A DNA stretch of 39,647 bases from Aequorivita sp. UBA3180 (GCA_002364215.1 DEXQ01000004.1:1-39647); one strand, 5' to 3'. Shown: positions 1-9,179, counted from the stretch's first letter. Notes: a model not told the origin generated them from the sequence alone. Numbers and translations: made by a program.

Positions 1-1350
1 TGGGTTAGCAACCGGCTGGGGTCCCAATATTAAATTAAACTGTGTGGTAGCAAAACATCCAGAACTAATATTGTTCTGTACTCGGGCAAAAATAAAAATT
101 GAACCAGTAACTATATAAGGTTGTGGCAATGCATTAATACCAGCAATAGCATCAGCGGGATTATCGTGATAAGTTACAGTATATTCCGAGGGATTTTGTC
201 CGTTTAGAATTATAGTGTCAAAAGTGGTGTTAAGATTTATGGGTTCTTGACCATTTCCACCTATATCACATAATCTATGAGGGCTTGGAGGAGCAGTTGC
301 CGTAGCTGACGCGAAAGTAATTTCAAAAGAATCAATAGCATAACAAGTGGCATTTGGCTCTTCTATTCTAACCCAAATGGTTTCAGAGGAACCAACTATT
401 GGGTAAGCATTGGCAGGAACAATAGGATTTGTTCCGTCCATAGCCTCTAATTGACTATGGTGATAGGTAATATTAAATAAAGGATCCTGAGTACCCCGAA
501 CGTCATCATCATTTTCGGTCAAATCGAAAATACCCGGACTTGTACCATCATCGCATATATAAAGGTCTTGAGGAGGACTTGCAATTACGGGCTGAGGGTA
601 AAAAATTACATCAAAAAATTCTGAGTCAGTAACACCTAAAGGCAAGTAAATTTCGGCTTTGTAATTGCCAGTGGTTGTAACAGCTAAGGTTGGAGAGGTT
701 TCAGCTGGTACAAATGGAGAAAAAGTTCCAGATCCTATAGGATTTTCAAAAAACCATTGATACCCTAGTGCATTTGGATTAGTAGCATCCAATATTTCAG
801 TATCTCCATCGCAGGCAACAGTTTGTACAATGGAACAATCAAAAGCATCTGGGTCTCCAAAAGTTAAATTAAAAATATCTGCCGTAGAACTAAACCTATC
901 TACAACAATTATAACTTCATCGCCAGGGACCAAGCTCAAGAATTGAACCTGTCCATCACCTACTGCAGTTTCACAAAAATCGGTTGCAGTAAGGTTTAAT
1001 CCTGTATCATATTCGCCCGCGGCCGGGGCATCATAACTTGCTCTATCTGCAATGCCAAGATTATTACAATCGGCATTTACCCATACCGCAAAATCGTAAT
1101 CTATATTCCCTGTCGGTTCAATTTGAAAGGTAAAATTAGTAGCTTGAATAATAGCTAACCGAAACCAGATAGTACGCGTACCTTGCAGTGTTTGGCAACC
1201 CGTATTAATAGTTATTGGGGAAGGGTCTACAGCATTGTTCTGCAGACCATCTTGACTGTCACAAATAGGGATCAAAATATCACAAACCTGCGCTTGTGCA
1301 GTGGTCAATGTAATTAAGGAGAGTACAAGTAATAGTAATTTCTTTTTCAT
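1..1350 (-). CDS. Large secreted repeat protein, T9SS-type surface protein (partial, C-terminus beyond left edge)
   Basis: An open frame starts with ATG at 1350 and stays open to base 1, giving 450 codons with no stop, so the gene is cut by the window edge. The N-terminus is a clear signal peptide (MKKKLLLLVLSLITLTTAQAQ). The first part (about residues 20-165) looks like a beta-sandwich domain of the kind found at the start of flavobacterial gliding/adhesion-type surface proteins. It is followed by an Ig/PKD-like segment and at least two copies of a roughly 95-residue module. Each module opens with a Cys-Asp motif (CDDGTSPGIFDL, CDIGGNGQEPINL), continues with a Y-H-x-x motif and an I(W/F)VR or IFAR strand, and closes near a Cys followed by a hydrophobic strand. 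Such modules are typical of very large T9SS substrates, and a C-terminal sorting domain would be expected outside the window. Function beyond surface display or adhesion is not determinable. Confidence 0.85.
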   Translation of the reverse strand, partial: MKKKLLLLVLSLITLTTAQAQVCDILIPICDSQDGLQNNAVDPSPITINTGCQTLQGTRTIWFRLAIIQATNFTFQIEPTGNIDYDFAVWVNADCNNLGIADRASYDAPAAGEYDTGLNLTATDFCETAVGDGQVQFLSLVPGDEVIIVVDRFSSTADIFNLTFGDPDAFDCSIVQTVACDGDTEILDATNPNALGYQWFFENPIGSGTFSPFVPAETSPTLAVTTTGNYKAEIYLPLGVTDSEFFDVIFYPQPVIASPPQDLYICDDGTSPGIFDLTENDDDVRGTQDPLFNITYHHSQLEAMDGTNPIVPANAYPIVGSSETIWVRIEEPNATCYAIDSFEITFASATATAPPSPHRLCDIGGNGQEPINLNTTFDTIILNGQNPSEYTVTYHDNPADAIAGINALPQPYIVTGSIFIFARVQNNISSGCFATTQFNLILGPQPVANP

Positions 1351-1384
1351 TGAGGGGATGTTAATTCAAATTGTAGGTTTCTAA

Positions 1385-1714
1385 CTATATTTTACGGAAG
1401 GCAATTTTTTTCACTTCCACTTCGTCGATCAAAAATCGTATTTCATAGGTTCCGTTTTCCAAAAAAGAAAAATCAGCTTTAACCATTTGAAGACCTTCAT
1501 TTTTGCTTATTTCTTTTGTGGATAGATCAATATCATTACGACTTATTATATATTTAATCGTACTCGCATCTGAAAATTTAAAATTTAAAAGTGCGCTAGA
1601 AGAAACCTCAGAAGGTTCCATTGAAATTGTTGAGCTATAATCTATATTATTGTTTTCCTGCGCATAAACAAAGGAAACAAGTAGTAAGGCAATTAAAGTG
1701 AGGAGCTTTTTCAT
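1385..1714 (-). CDS. Small secreted protein, CTD-like beta domain
   Basis: 109 residues. It has a standard signal peptide (residues 1-18, ending FVYAQ) and a mature part of only about 90 residues. I do not recognise a named family. The mature part has alternating strands and ends with an L-x-N-G-T-Y-E-I-R-F strand and a final V-K-K-I-A-F-R-K-I segment. This pattern resembles the last strands of T9SS type A C-terminal sorting domains (L-x-x-G-x-Y ... K-K-I-I-K), although the protein carries no cargo domain in front. It lies just upstream of the large surface protein on the same strand (34 bp gap), so the two may be co-transcribed. The ATG at 1714 is the only start that keeps the signal peptide. 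Confidence 0.75.
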   Translation of the reverse strand: MKKLLTLIALLLVSFVYAQENNNIDYSSTISMEPSEVSSSALLNFKFSDASTIKYIISRNDIDLSTKEISKNEGLQMVKADFSFLENGTYEIRFLIDEVEVKKIAFRKI

Positions 1715-1796
1715 GGTACTTTGAATAAATTTTTTGCGAAAATTAAGAAAATTTTATGAAAATAGCTGGTTTAAAGCCTTAAAAATAAGAACTTCG

Positions 1797-1831
1797 ACTT
1801 TTCACTACCAAAATGCTATTGCGTATCTTTG
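1797..1831 (+). promoter_or_regulatory. Predicted folE promoter
   Basis: TATCTTTG at 1824-1831 matches the Bacteroidota -7 consensus TAnnTTTG and lies 24 bp before the folE ATG. The upstream -33 region is only a weak T-rich match (TTTTC near 1799-1803). Confidence 0.55.
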
Positions 1832-1855
1832 CAGGCTTATTACATAATTTATTAG

Positions 1856-2533
1856 ATGGATTTAGAAAAACAACTAAAAGAGATTGAAGCAATGGGAAAC
1901 GACCACATAGGCAGTTCCACCGAAACCCCTATGCGTACCGATGCTTTTGAGCTAAGTGATATTGAAAAAATTGCAAGTATCAAAAAAGATGTACAAAACA
2001 TCATGCATACATTAGGCCTCGATCTTAGTGATGATAGTTTAAAAGGAACACCTACCCGCGTGGCAAAAATGTTTGTACAAGAAATTTTTGGCGGGCTTCA
2101 TCCAGACAGAAGACCCAAAGCCTCTACTTTTGAAAATAAATACAAGTACCAAGAAATGTTAGTAGAAAAAAACATTACCCTCTACTCCACTTGCGAACAC
2201 CATTTGTTACCAATCGTTGGCAAAGCACATATTGCCTACATATCTAATGGCACTGTAGTGGGACTTTCAAAAATGAACCGGATTGTAGATTATTATGCTA
2301 AGAGGCCGCAAGTCCAGGAACGACTTACAATGCAAATAGTGAAAGAATTACAACAGGTTCTGGGCACTGAAGACGTAGCCTGTGTTATTGACGCCAAGCA
2401 CCTCTGCGTCAATTCCCGTGGTATTCGGGATATTGACAGCAGTACCGTGACTAGCGAATTTGGCGGTGCTTTTAAAAACGTTGAAACACGTAGGGAGTTT
2501 TTGGATTACATAAAACTTGACACAGAGTTTTAA
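1856..2533 (+). CDS. folE: GTP cyclohydrolase I
   Basis: 225 residues, normal for the family. It converts GTP to 7,8-dihydroneopterin triphosphate, the first step of tetrahydrofolate and other pterin synthesis, in the cytosol as a homodecamer. The zinc-binding motif STCEHHLLP (Cys113, His116) and the second motif HLCVNSRGI (Cys184) are intact. GLSKMNRIVDYYAKRPQVQE forms the other conserved core segment. The N-terminal 40 residues are variable, as is usual. The ATG at 1856 follows a TATCTTTG promoter element. It heads a plus-strand run with cysS and yidD (44 bp to the cysS start). Related folate enzyme FolD is encoded at 26073-26951, far away. Nothing unusual is seen. Confidence 0.97.
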   Translation: MDLEKQLKEIEAMGNDHIGSSTETPMRTDAFELSDIEKIASIKKDVQNIMHTLGLDLSDDSLKGTPTRVAKMFVQEIFGGLHPDRRPKASTFENKYKYQEMLVEKNITLYSTCEHHLLPIVGKAHIAYISNGTVVGLSKMNRIVDYYAKRPQVQERLTMQIVKELQQVLGTEDVACVIDAKHLCVNSRGIRDIDSSTVTSEFGGAFKNVETRREFLDYIKLDTEF

Positions 2534-2577
2534 AAGCCAATACCAAAGGAAAAATCTGTAACCTGAAACCCGAAAAA

Positions 2578-4053
2578 TTGAAACAGCACGAACTTTTTAT
2601 ATACAATTCTCTTTCAAAAAAGAAAGAAAAATTCACTCCAATACATAAAGATGCAGTAGGAATGTACGTTTGCGGTCCTACCGTTTATAGCAATGTGCAT
2701 TTAGGAAACTGCCGAACTTTTCTTTCGTTTGATTTGGTTTTTAGGTATCTAAAACATTTGGGCTACAAAGTGCGCTATGTTCGGAATATTACCGATGCAG
2801 GACATTTAGAAAACGATGGCGAGAGCGGCGATGATCCAATCCTTAAAAAAGCGCGAATCGAGCAATTGGAACCTATGGAAGTGGTTCAAAAATATACGGT
2901 AGATTTTCATACCATTATGGCGAAATTTAATGCTTTGCCACCAAGTATTGAACCCACCGCAACTGGGCATATCTACGAACAAATTGCTATAGTTGAAAAA
3001 ATTATTGATGCAGGTTTTGCTTACGAAAAAAACGGCTCGGTTTATTTTGATGTTATAAAATTCAACGAAACAAATAATTACGGAAAATTAAGCGGAAGAC
3101 AATTAGAAGATATGATTGCCAACACTCGCGAACTGGCTGCCCAAAGCGATAAGAAAAACCCGCAGGATTTTGCTCTTTGGAAAAAAGCCGAACCTCAACA
3201 CATTATGCGCTGGCCCTCACCTTGGAGCGACGGATTCCCCGGCTGGCATTTGGAGTGTACTGCCATGAGTACAAAATATTTAGGCAACCAGTTTGATATC
3301 CACGGCGGCGGAATGGATTTAAAATTTCCGCACCACGAATGCGAAATTGCACAAGCCGAAGCCTGTAACCATCTTACACCGGTTAATTACTGGATGCACG
3401 CCAATATGCTTACGCTAAACGGTAAAAAAATGTCGAAATCTACTGGAAATTATATTCTTCCAGACGAAATGTTTACTGGTAAAAACGATATTTTAAGCAA
3501 GCCGTTCTCGCCAACCGTTACTAAATTTTTTATGTATCAGGCGCATTACCGAAGCATTTTAGATTTTAGCAGCGATGCTTTGGAAGCTTCGGAAAAAGGC
3601 TTTAACCGTTTATTGGATGCGTATAGAATGTTGAATGAAATAACTTCCTCGGAAAAAAGTAGTATAGAAATTGAAAACTGGCGAAAAGCGTGCTACGACG
3701 CAATGAACGACGATTTCAACAGCCCAATATTAATAGCACATCTTTTTGAAGCAGTAAAATTTATAAATTCCCTCAAAGAGGAAAAAGAAACTATTTCCAC
3801 AGAAGATTTAAAATTGCTGAAACAAACGATGGACGATTTTCTTTTCGATGTTTTAGGGTTGGAAGATAGCGTTTCAGAAAATTCACAGGATGGTGAAAAA
3901 CTTTCGGCTGCCGTAGAAATACTTATCCAATTAAGAAACCAAGCCCGTGCCAATAAAGATTTTGCGATGAGCGATAAAATTCGCGACGAACTTTCAGCAA
4001 AGGGAATTCAACTGAAAGACGGAAAAGACGGGACAACCTTTTCACTTAATTAA
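2578..4053 (+). CDS. cysS: Cysteine--tRNA ligase
   Basis: 491 residues. It charges tRNA-Cys with cysteine. Class I synthetase signatures are present: HIGH appears as HLGN (41-44) after the MYVCGPTVY block, and KMSKS lies at 284-288. The zinc ligands Cys32, Cys227, His252 and Glu256 are visible, corresponding to the known E. coli ligands. The DALR-type anticodon-binding helices follow (about 360-480). The start is a TTG at 2578. The next ATG (residue 29) would remove the strand just before the catalytic block, including residues normally conserved in the family, so TTG is preferred. The gene lies 44 bp after folE and 9 bp before yidD, consistent with one transcript. Confidence 0.96.
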   Translation: MKQHELFIYNSLSKKKEKFTPIHKDAVGMYVCGPTVYSNVHLGNCRTFLSFDLVFRYLKHLGYKVRYVRNITDAGHLENDGESGDDPILKKARIEQLEPMEVVQKYTVDFHTIMAKFNALPPSIEPTATGHIYEQIAIVEKIIDAGFAYEKNGSVYFDVIKFNETNNYGKLSGRQLEDMIANTRELAAQSDKKNPQDFALWKKAEPQHIMRWPSPWSDGFPGWHLECTAMSTKYLGNQFDIHGGGMDLKFPHHECEIAQAEACNHLTPVNYWMHANMLTLNGKKMSKSTGNYILPDEMFTGKNDILSKPFSPTVTKFFMYQAHYRSILDFSSDALEASEKGFNRLLDAYRMLNEITSSEKSSIEIENWRKACYDAMNDDFNSPILIAHLFEAVKFINSLKEEKETISTEDLKLLKQTMDDFLFDVLGLEDSVSENSQDGEKLSAAVEILIQLRNQARANKDFAMSDKIRDELSAKGIQLKDGKDGTTFSLN

Positions 4054-4062
4054 TATTTAAGC

Positions 4063-4296
4063 TTGAAAAAAATACTTACATATCCTTTAGTTTTATTGAT
4101 AAAAGGATATCAAAATTTTATTTCACCCTTTACGCCCAATACCTGCCGCTACTCCCCTACCTGTTCGCATTACGCTGTAGAAGCGTTGCAACAACACGGT
4201 TTGTTAAAAGGTGGTTGGCTTGCCGCAAAGCGTATTGCAAGCTGCAATCCGTGGGGCGGTTCTGGTTACGATCCCGTTCCACCAAAAAAGAAATAA
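4063..4296 (+). CDS. yidD: Membrane protein insertion efficiency factor YidD
   Basis: 77 residues, standard for YidD. The family is a small, partly membrane-associated protein that assists YidC-dependent insertion of inner-membrane proteins. The defining cysteine motif CRYSPTCSHYAVEAL is present with its preceding L-I-K-G-Y-Q-x-x-I-S-P stretch, and the C-terminal C-N-P-W-G-G-S-G-Y-D-P-V-P is intact. The start is TTG at 4063, only 9 bp after the cysS stop. No ATG exists at the N-terminus, so this is a second consecutive non-ATG start. Confidence 0.95.
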   Translation: MKKILTYPLVLLIKGYQNFISPFTPNTCRYSPTCSHYAVEALQQHGLLKGGWLAAKRIASCNPWGGSGYDPVPPKKK

Positions 4297-4328
4297 AACT
4301 ATGGTACTTTATACTTTTTCGCTTTTAG

Positions 4329-4336
4329 TATCTTTA
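4329..4336 (+). promoter_or_regulatory. Possible -7 element for lgt
   Basis: TATCTTTA differs from TAnnTTTG only at the last base and lies 23 bp before the lgt ATG in the yidD-lgt gap. The -33 region is a plain T run (4308-4310), so this is tentative. Confidence 0.35.
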
Positions 4337-4359
4337 CGCAGCTTAATAAAACTCCCACT

Positions 4360-5295
4360 ATGCACTATTTAAGTTTTACCTGGAATCCTTCGGAAGGAAT
4401 CGATCTTGGTTTTTTTATGATCCGCTATTACAGTTTAATGTTCGTTGTGGCATTTACGCTGGGTTGGATACTTACCAAAAAGATTTACGAACGCGAAAAA
4501 CTGTCGCAGGAAAAACTGGACAGTCTGTTTATTTATATGGTCGTGGCCGTACTAGTGGGTGCGCGTTTGGGCCATGTTATTTTCTATCAGCCAGAACTTT
4601 TTGTGGAAGACCCGCTTTCGGTATTTCTGCCTATAAGCACGGTTCCGGAGTTTGAGTTTACAGGCTTTCAAGGCTTGGCTAGTCACGGTGCCGCTATCGC
4701 TATTTTAATTGCTATGTATTATTACACAAAAAATGTTATCAAAAAACCGTTTTTGTGGATTATGGATCGCATAGTAATTGCCGTTGCCGCGGGCGGTATT
4801 TTTGTACGTATCGGCAATTTTATGAATTCTGAAATCATCGGGAAGCCTTCTGGCGATTTTCCACTGGGCGTCCGTTTTGTGCACGAGGGCATCGATAAGC
4901 GGGAGGCCGCACAGGCGACCGGCATCCAAAATCCGGCCAAGGCTTATGACGCTATTGTGCATAATCCTCAATTTACCGAACTGTTGAATTCCGTCCCTTT
5001 TCGACATCCAGCGCAGCTTTATGAGGCGGCGGGTTACGTAATTGTGTTTTTGGTGTGCTGGTATCTGTATTGGAAAACCGAGCGCAGAAAGCAAATAGGG
5101 TACATTTTCGGCGTTTTTTTAATATTGCTGTTTATGGTTCGCTTTATTGTGGAATTTGTAAAGGAAAGCCAGGGTGGTTTTGAGTCTGTGTTAGGATTGC
5201 TTTCAACGGGACAATGGCTGAGCGTTCCTTTTATAATTGCTGGCATTTATATTATGTGGAAAGCTTCAAAAAAACCAATTGTCGAATTAAATTAA
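4360..5295 (+). CDS. lgt: Prolipoprotein diacylglyceryl transferase
   Basis: 311 residues. This inner-membrane enzyme transfers diacylglycerol from phosphatidylglycerol to the lipobox cysteine of prolipoproteins, the first step of lipoprotein maturation. About seven membrane segments are visible. Family motifs are GARLGHVIFY (67-76), SHGAA with the key His109, and the signature R-I-G-N-F-M-N-S-E (150-158). The R-H-P-A-Q-L-Y-E-A motif typical of Lgt lies in the second half. A loop before the His motif (about 80-104) and one after the signature (about 160-200) are longer than in E. coli. The lipoprotein gene immediately downstream and those at 10714 and 22469 encode potential substrates. Confidence 0.96.
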   Translation: MHYLSFTWNPSEGIDLGFFMIRYYSLMFVVAFTLGWILTKKIYEREKLSQEKLDSLFIYMVVAVLVGARLGHVIFYQPELFVEDPLSVFLPISTVPEFEFTGFQGLASHGAAIAILIAMYYYTKNVIKKPFLWIMDRIVIAVAAGGIFVRIGNFMNSEIIGKPSGDFPLGVRFVHEGIDKREAAQATGIQNPAKAYDAIVHNPQFTELLNSVPFRHPAQLYEAAGYVIVFLVCWYLYWKTERRKQIGYIFGVFLILLFMVRFIVEFVKESQGGFESVLGLLSTGQWLSVPFIIAGIYIMWKASKKPIVELN

Positions 5296-5353
5296 ACACA
5301 AGTTCAGAAAATAACGTATTTGTGAATTTGTGATGTATTAAATATTTCTTTAA

Positions 5354-5851
5354 ATGAAAAAAGTACTTTTTCCCGCAGTAATTGCTGCTTCCATCCTTTC
5401 ATTTTATAATTGTAAAGACAATACTTCTTCCGAAGAAAAAAATCTGACCAAAGAAATCACCTTCAAAAAAGAAGGCGAGCTCCAACTTCTAAAGGCGGAA
5501 AACGATTCCATTATCGCTTCGTTAGATATTGAGGTAGCCGATGACGAATACCAAACCCAAACGGGGCTTATGTACCGTAACTCACTCGGCAAGGATCAAG
5601 GCATGCTCTTTGTGTTCAACGATATGCAGCGCCGCTCCTTTTATATGAAAAATACCAAAATACCGCTAGATATTATTTATCTGAATGCTGAAAAGGAAAT
5701 AGTAAGCATACAAAAGAATGCCAAACCCTTTGATGAAACCTCATTGCCTTCAGAAGCAGCATCTCAATATGTATTGGAAGTAAATGCAGGCCTTGCGGAA
5801 GCATGGCAACTTGCGACAGGCGATCGCATTCGCTTTTCAACTACCAATTAA
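5354..5851 (+). CDS. DUF192 domain lipoprotein
   Basis: 165 residues. The N-terminus is a lipoprotein-like signal ending at Cys20 (S-F-Y-N-C-K-D; the lipobox is loose, as often in Bacteroidota). Residues about 45-160 form a DUF192 domain: V-A-D-D-E-Y-Q-T-Q-T-G-L-M-Y-R, then G-M-L-F-V-F, S-F-Y-M-K-N-T-K-I-P-L-D-I-I-Y, and a closing Y-V-L-E-V-N-A-G block. The biochemical role of DUF192 is not established. It follows lgt by 58 bp on the same strand and ends at a strong bidirectional terminator. Confidence 0.9.
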   Translation: MKKVLFPAVIAASILSFYNCKDNTSSEEKNLTKEITFKKEGELQLLKAENDSIIASLDIEVADDEYQTQTGLMYRNSLGKDQGMLFVFNDMQRRSFYMKNTKIPLDIIYLNAEKEIVSIQKNAKPFDETSLPSEAASQYVLEVNAGLAEAWQLATGDRIRFSTTN

Positions 5852-5903
5852 ACAACACTTAACACAAACAAGAGGGCTTTGTGCAAAAGCTACTTTTTTA
5901 AAT

Positions 5904-5942
5904 AAAAAAAAGACCCTTCCGAAAATGGAAAGGTCTTTTTTT
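5904..5942. terminator. Bidirectional intrinsic terminator (DUF192 gene / secDF)
   Basis: AAAAAAGACC and GGTCTTTTTT form perfect arms, and the inner CTTCC/GGAAA adds to the stem. Poly-A on one side and poly-T on the other let it work in both directions between the convergent DUF192 and secDF genes. Confidence 0.9.
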
Positions 5943-5961
5943 ACTTCTAAAGAATGGAAGA

Positions 5962-8900
5962 CTATGCTTCCAAAGCAGGATCTGCTTCTTCTTTTTTATC
6001 GATCAAGTCTTCTACTTTTTTGCGTTTTATCGAATCATACATTACCGGGGTAGCGATGAACAATGACGAGTATGTACCCACCACAATACCAACGATGATT
6101 GCAAACAACAGGCCACGGATGGACTCCGCACCAAGGAAGAACATACTCAACAATACGATAAGGGTTGTAAAAGAGGTATTAAGCGTTCTACTTAAGGTGC
6201 TGCTCAACGCCACATCTATAATGCGGTTCATCTTCCAGCTTGGGTGCTCGCCAAAGTATTCACGAATACGGTCAAATACAATTACTGTATCGTTTAGCGA
6301 GTAACCAATTACGGTTAGTATCGCCGCGATAAAAGCTTGGTCTATCTCCATGCTGAAAGGCATAAACTTGTAGGTTAACGAGAACACACCCAGCACGATA
6401 AGTACGTCGTGGAATACCGCCACAACAGCACCGAGACTGAATTGCCATCTTCTAAAACGTAGCAGGATGTATAGAAAAACCACAACTAACGAACCGAATA
6501 CAGCCCAGAAAGAGTCTTTCTTAATATCGTCTGCAATGGTTGGACTCACTTTATAATATTCCATTCTACCTATGGTTTTCCCTTCGCGGTCTCCCACAAA
6601 GTCTTCATAAGTCATATCTGCAGGCATATCCTTTTTAACTGTTTCAAAAACCATGCGTTCTATTTCTTCATCTACCTCAGTTCCGGTTTCGTCAACTTTA
6701 TATTTGGTTGTAATCTTCAACTGGTTATCGCCACCATAGGTTTTTGCCTCGGCACTTCCAAAGGTTGCAATAAGGTTGTCCTGTATTTCCTGCGCATTCA
6801 CATCCTTGTCAAAACGCACAGTATAGGTACGTCCACCCACAAAGTCAACACCTTGGTTAAGACCATTTATGAAAAGTGATGAAACACTTATCAAAAGCAT
6901 GATGGCAGAAATTACGTAAGCCATTTTTCGTTTTTTAAGGAACGAAACGTGAACGTTTGTGAAAAGGTTTTTAGTTATTGAAGTAGAGCACGGCAACGGC
7001 TTACCATTCTTGGTATAGCTATCAATAAACAATCTTGTGATGAAGATTGCCGTAAACAATGCAGTAGCAATACCAATCAATAAGGTAGTTGCAAAACCTT
7101 GAATAGGCCCCGTTCCGAACACCAAGAGAATCAAACCTGTAAGACCGGTTGTAATGTTGGCATCGAGAATAGAAGACAATGCATTATTGAAACCATCTTT
7201 AATGGCATCCTTTTGTGCTTTGCCTTTTGCAAGCTCCTCCTTTATTCTTTCAAAGATAAGTACGTTCGCATCTACTGACATACCAATAGTCAATACAATA
7301 CCTGCAATACCAGGAAGCGTAAGCACGGCACCTAGCCCTGCTAAAATTCCAAAGATGAAAAGAATGTTCACCAATAATGCTACGTCAGCAAAAAGTCCAG
7401 CTTTTCCGTAGTAACCAATCATCCATAGCAATACAATAAAAAGTGCAATTACGAATGACATAACACCACTGTTAATTGCTTCATGACCCAAAGTAGGACC
7501 TACTACTTCACCCTGAATAATCTCAGCCGAAGCAGGAAGCTTACCGGCTCGCAATACGTTTGCTAAATCCTGACCTTGGTTTACAGTAAAGTCTCCAGAA
7601 ATCTGGCTACGTCCACCAGCAATTGGTCCAGAGGTTACACCTGGTGCTGAATACACAATATTGTCCAGTACAATAGCAATCTGGCTTTGGTTTTCATAGG
7701 CATTGCCGGTCATTTGTTCCCAAACCTTGGCACCCTGGCCGTTCATTTGCATAGAAACTACCACGCGACTTAGATTGTCGTATTCCTGTCTTGCATCTAC
7801 AACCACACTTCCTCCAAGGGGCGGAACATTGTCGCGGTTGCTCTTTAAAGCATAAAGTGCGGTCACCTCTTCATTTGACTGTGGTTCCACTTCTGGCAAG
7901 CCCCAAACAAATTTTGCAAAACGTAATTCATTTGGTAACAATGATTTTATTTGTGGGTTACGGAAATAACCGTTGATAGCAGCAGTATCCTTTAATCTGA
8001 AAGTAGCAATTACAGGGCTGCCTTGGTTACCCAAAGAAACCATTTTTGAAAGTATCGGGTTTGCCTTATTATCATCTACCAAAGAATCATTTACATCTTG
8101 CCCACCTAAAAGCTTGCTTACATCATCTTCTTCAGTTTTTGAGGTATCGGCAACAGTGCTTGTAGTATCGGTAATCTTTTCGGTTTCTGAGGCGTTCTTT
8201 GCCATTGCTATTTCACCTGCTTTGGCATCGGCAGCTTGAAGGAAACCTGCTATTTCCTCAAATTTATATACATCCCAGAACTCTAATTGGGCAGTACTTT
8301 GAAGCAATTTTTTAACCCTATCAACATCTTTAGCCCCAGGAAGCTCTACAAGTATTCTTGCAGATTGTCCCAAACGCTGAATGTTCGGCTGGGTTACTCC
8401 AAATTTATCAATACGCTTTCTCAATACTTCAAAAGCGGAAGTAATGGATTCGTCAATTTTCTTAGAAATGATTGGCTTTACTTGATCGTTGGTCATCCCC
8501 ACATTGATCACGTCCTCCAAATTCTTGTTGAAGAAAATATCTGGCGAAGCAAGTTCATTCTCGCCCGGAAGCGCTTCAAAAGCCTTGAAGAAAGACTCTA
8601 AATAAGTATCCTGACTATTCTTCTGTAGTTCCTTGGCATTCTCCAAAGCTTGGTTAAATGCAGGGTCTTTCGTGTTGTTCGCAAGTCCTTTAAGGATATC
8701 TTTTACAGAAACTTCAAGAATTACGTTAATTCCCCCTTTAAGGTCAAGTCCTTTGTTAAGTTCCTTCTCTTTGGCGGTTTTGTAGTCTATTCCTAAAAAT
8801 ACTGGATTGTTAGCAACAGAATCTAGGTAACGTGCTTCAGCATCGTCACGCTCGTGTGGTTCATTTTCAGAAAATTTGCTGTTAGCAAATTCCTTGGCGC

Positions 8901-9000
8901 TGTCTTCTACTTTGTTCGCAACAAACGTAAATGAAAGCTGGTAAATACTCACCAATCCAAAAAGGATAGCGAATACGGTAATCAGTCCTTTGTTTTGCAT
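5962..9000 (-). CDS. secDF: Protein translocase subunit SecDF (fused)
   Basis: 1012 residues, a natural SecD-SecF fusion common in Bacteroidota. The protein uses the proton gradient to help pull preproteins through SecYEG. The SecD half has an N-terminal membrane segment, the G-L-D-L-K-G-G-I motif near residue 90, a large periplasmic region, and six C-terminal membrane helices (about 510-665) with F-E-R-I-K-E-E. The SecF half starts near residue 675 with G-V-D-F-V-G-G-R and ends with its own helices containing S-L-N-D-T-V-I-V-F-D-R-I-R-E. A low-complexity acidic/Thr-rich insert (about 256-310) interrupts the periplasmic SecD region. The gene is monocistronic: it has its own promoter (9038-9068) and a terminator at each end. 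Confidence 0.97.
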   Translation of the reverse strand: MQNKGLITVFAILFGLVSIYQLSFTFVANKVEDSAKEFANSKFSENEPHERDDAEARYLDSVANNPVFLGIDYKTAKEKELNKGLDLKGGINVILEVSVKDILKGLANNTKDPAFNQALENAKELQKNSQDTYLESFFKAFEALPGENELASPDIFFNKNLEDVINVGMTNDQVKPIISKKIDESITSAFEVLRKRIDKFGVTQPNIQRLGQSARILVELPGAKDVDRVKKLLQSTAQLEFWDVYKFEEIAGFLQAADAKAGEIAMAKNASETEKITDTTSTVADTSKTEEDDVSKLLGGQDVNDSLVDDNKANPILSKMVSLGNQGSPVIATFRLKDTAAINGYFRNPQIKSLLPNELRFAKFVWGLPEVEPQSNEEVTALYALKSNRDNVPPLGGSVVVDARQEYDNLSRVVVSMQMNGQGAKVWEQMTGNAYENQSQIAIVLDNIVYSAPGVTSGPIAGGRSQISGDFTVNQGQDLANVLRAGKLPASAEIIQGEVVGPTLGHEAINSGVMSFVIALFIVLLWMIGYYGKAGLFADVALLVNILFIFGILAGLGAVLTLPGIAGIVLTIGMSVDANVLIFERIKEELAKGKAQKDAIKDGFNNALSSILDANITTGLTGLILLVFGTGPIQGFATTLLIGIATALFTAIFITRLFIDSYTKNGKPLPCSTSITKNLFTNVHVSFLKKRKMAYVISAIMLLISVSSLFINGLNQGVDFVGGRTYTVRFDKDVNAQEIQDNLIATFGSAEAKTYGGDNQLKITTKYKVDETGTEVDEEIERMVFETVKKDMPADMTYEDFVGDREGKTIGRMEYYKVSPTIADDIKKDSFWAVFGSLVVVFLYILLRFRRWQFSLGAVVAVFHDVLIVLGVFSLTYKFMPFSMEIDQAFIAAILTVIGYSLNDTVIVFDRIREYFGEHPSWKMNRIIDVALSSTLSRTLNTSFTTLIVLLSMFFLGAESIRGLLFAIIVGIVVGTYSSLFIATPVMYDSIKRKKVEDLIDKKEEADPALEA

Positions 9001-9037
9001 GTTTATATTTTTTGGTCAGATTTTTTTTAAAATCGGG

Positions 9038-9068
9038 CAAATATATGATTTGCTGTAATATCTGACAA
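9038..9068 (-). promoter_or_regulatory. secDF promoter
   Basis: On the minus strand TTG (9066-9068), a 20 bp spacer and TATATTTG (9038-9045) give an almost ideal Bacteroidota sigma-70-type promoter. The element lies 37 bp before the secDF ATG. Confidence 0.75.
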
Positions 9069-9097
9069 TTATAGGGGTTATTTTAAAATTAGTTTTG

Positions 9098-9126
9098 TGG
9101 CTTTGGGAATAAAGTGACCAAAGCCA
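9098..9126. terminator. Hairpin terminator after the 9180-9791 gene
   Basis: TGGCTTTGG (9098-9106) and CCAAAGCCA (9118-9126) are perfect 9 bp arms around an 11 nt loop. The T tract is best on the plus strand (TTTTTT). In the minus direction, which is the one needed for the adjacent gene, the tail is only moderately T/A rich. Confidence 0.65.
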
Positions 9127-9179
9127 TTTTTTCAAAGTGTAAACTTTTCACCTTAAAAAAAATATCGTGAAGATTTGTT

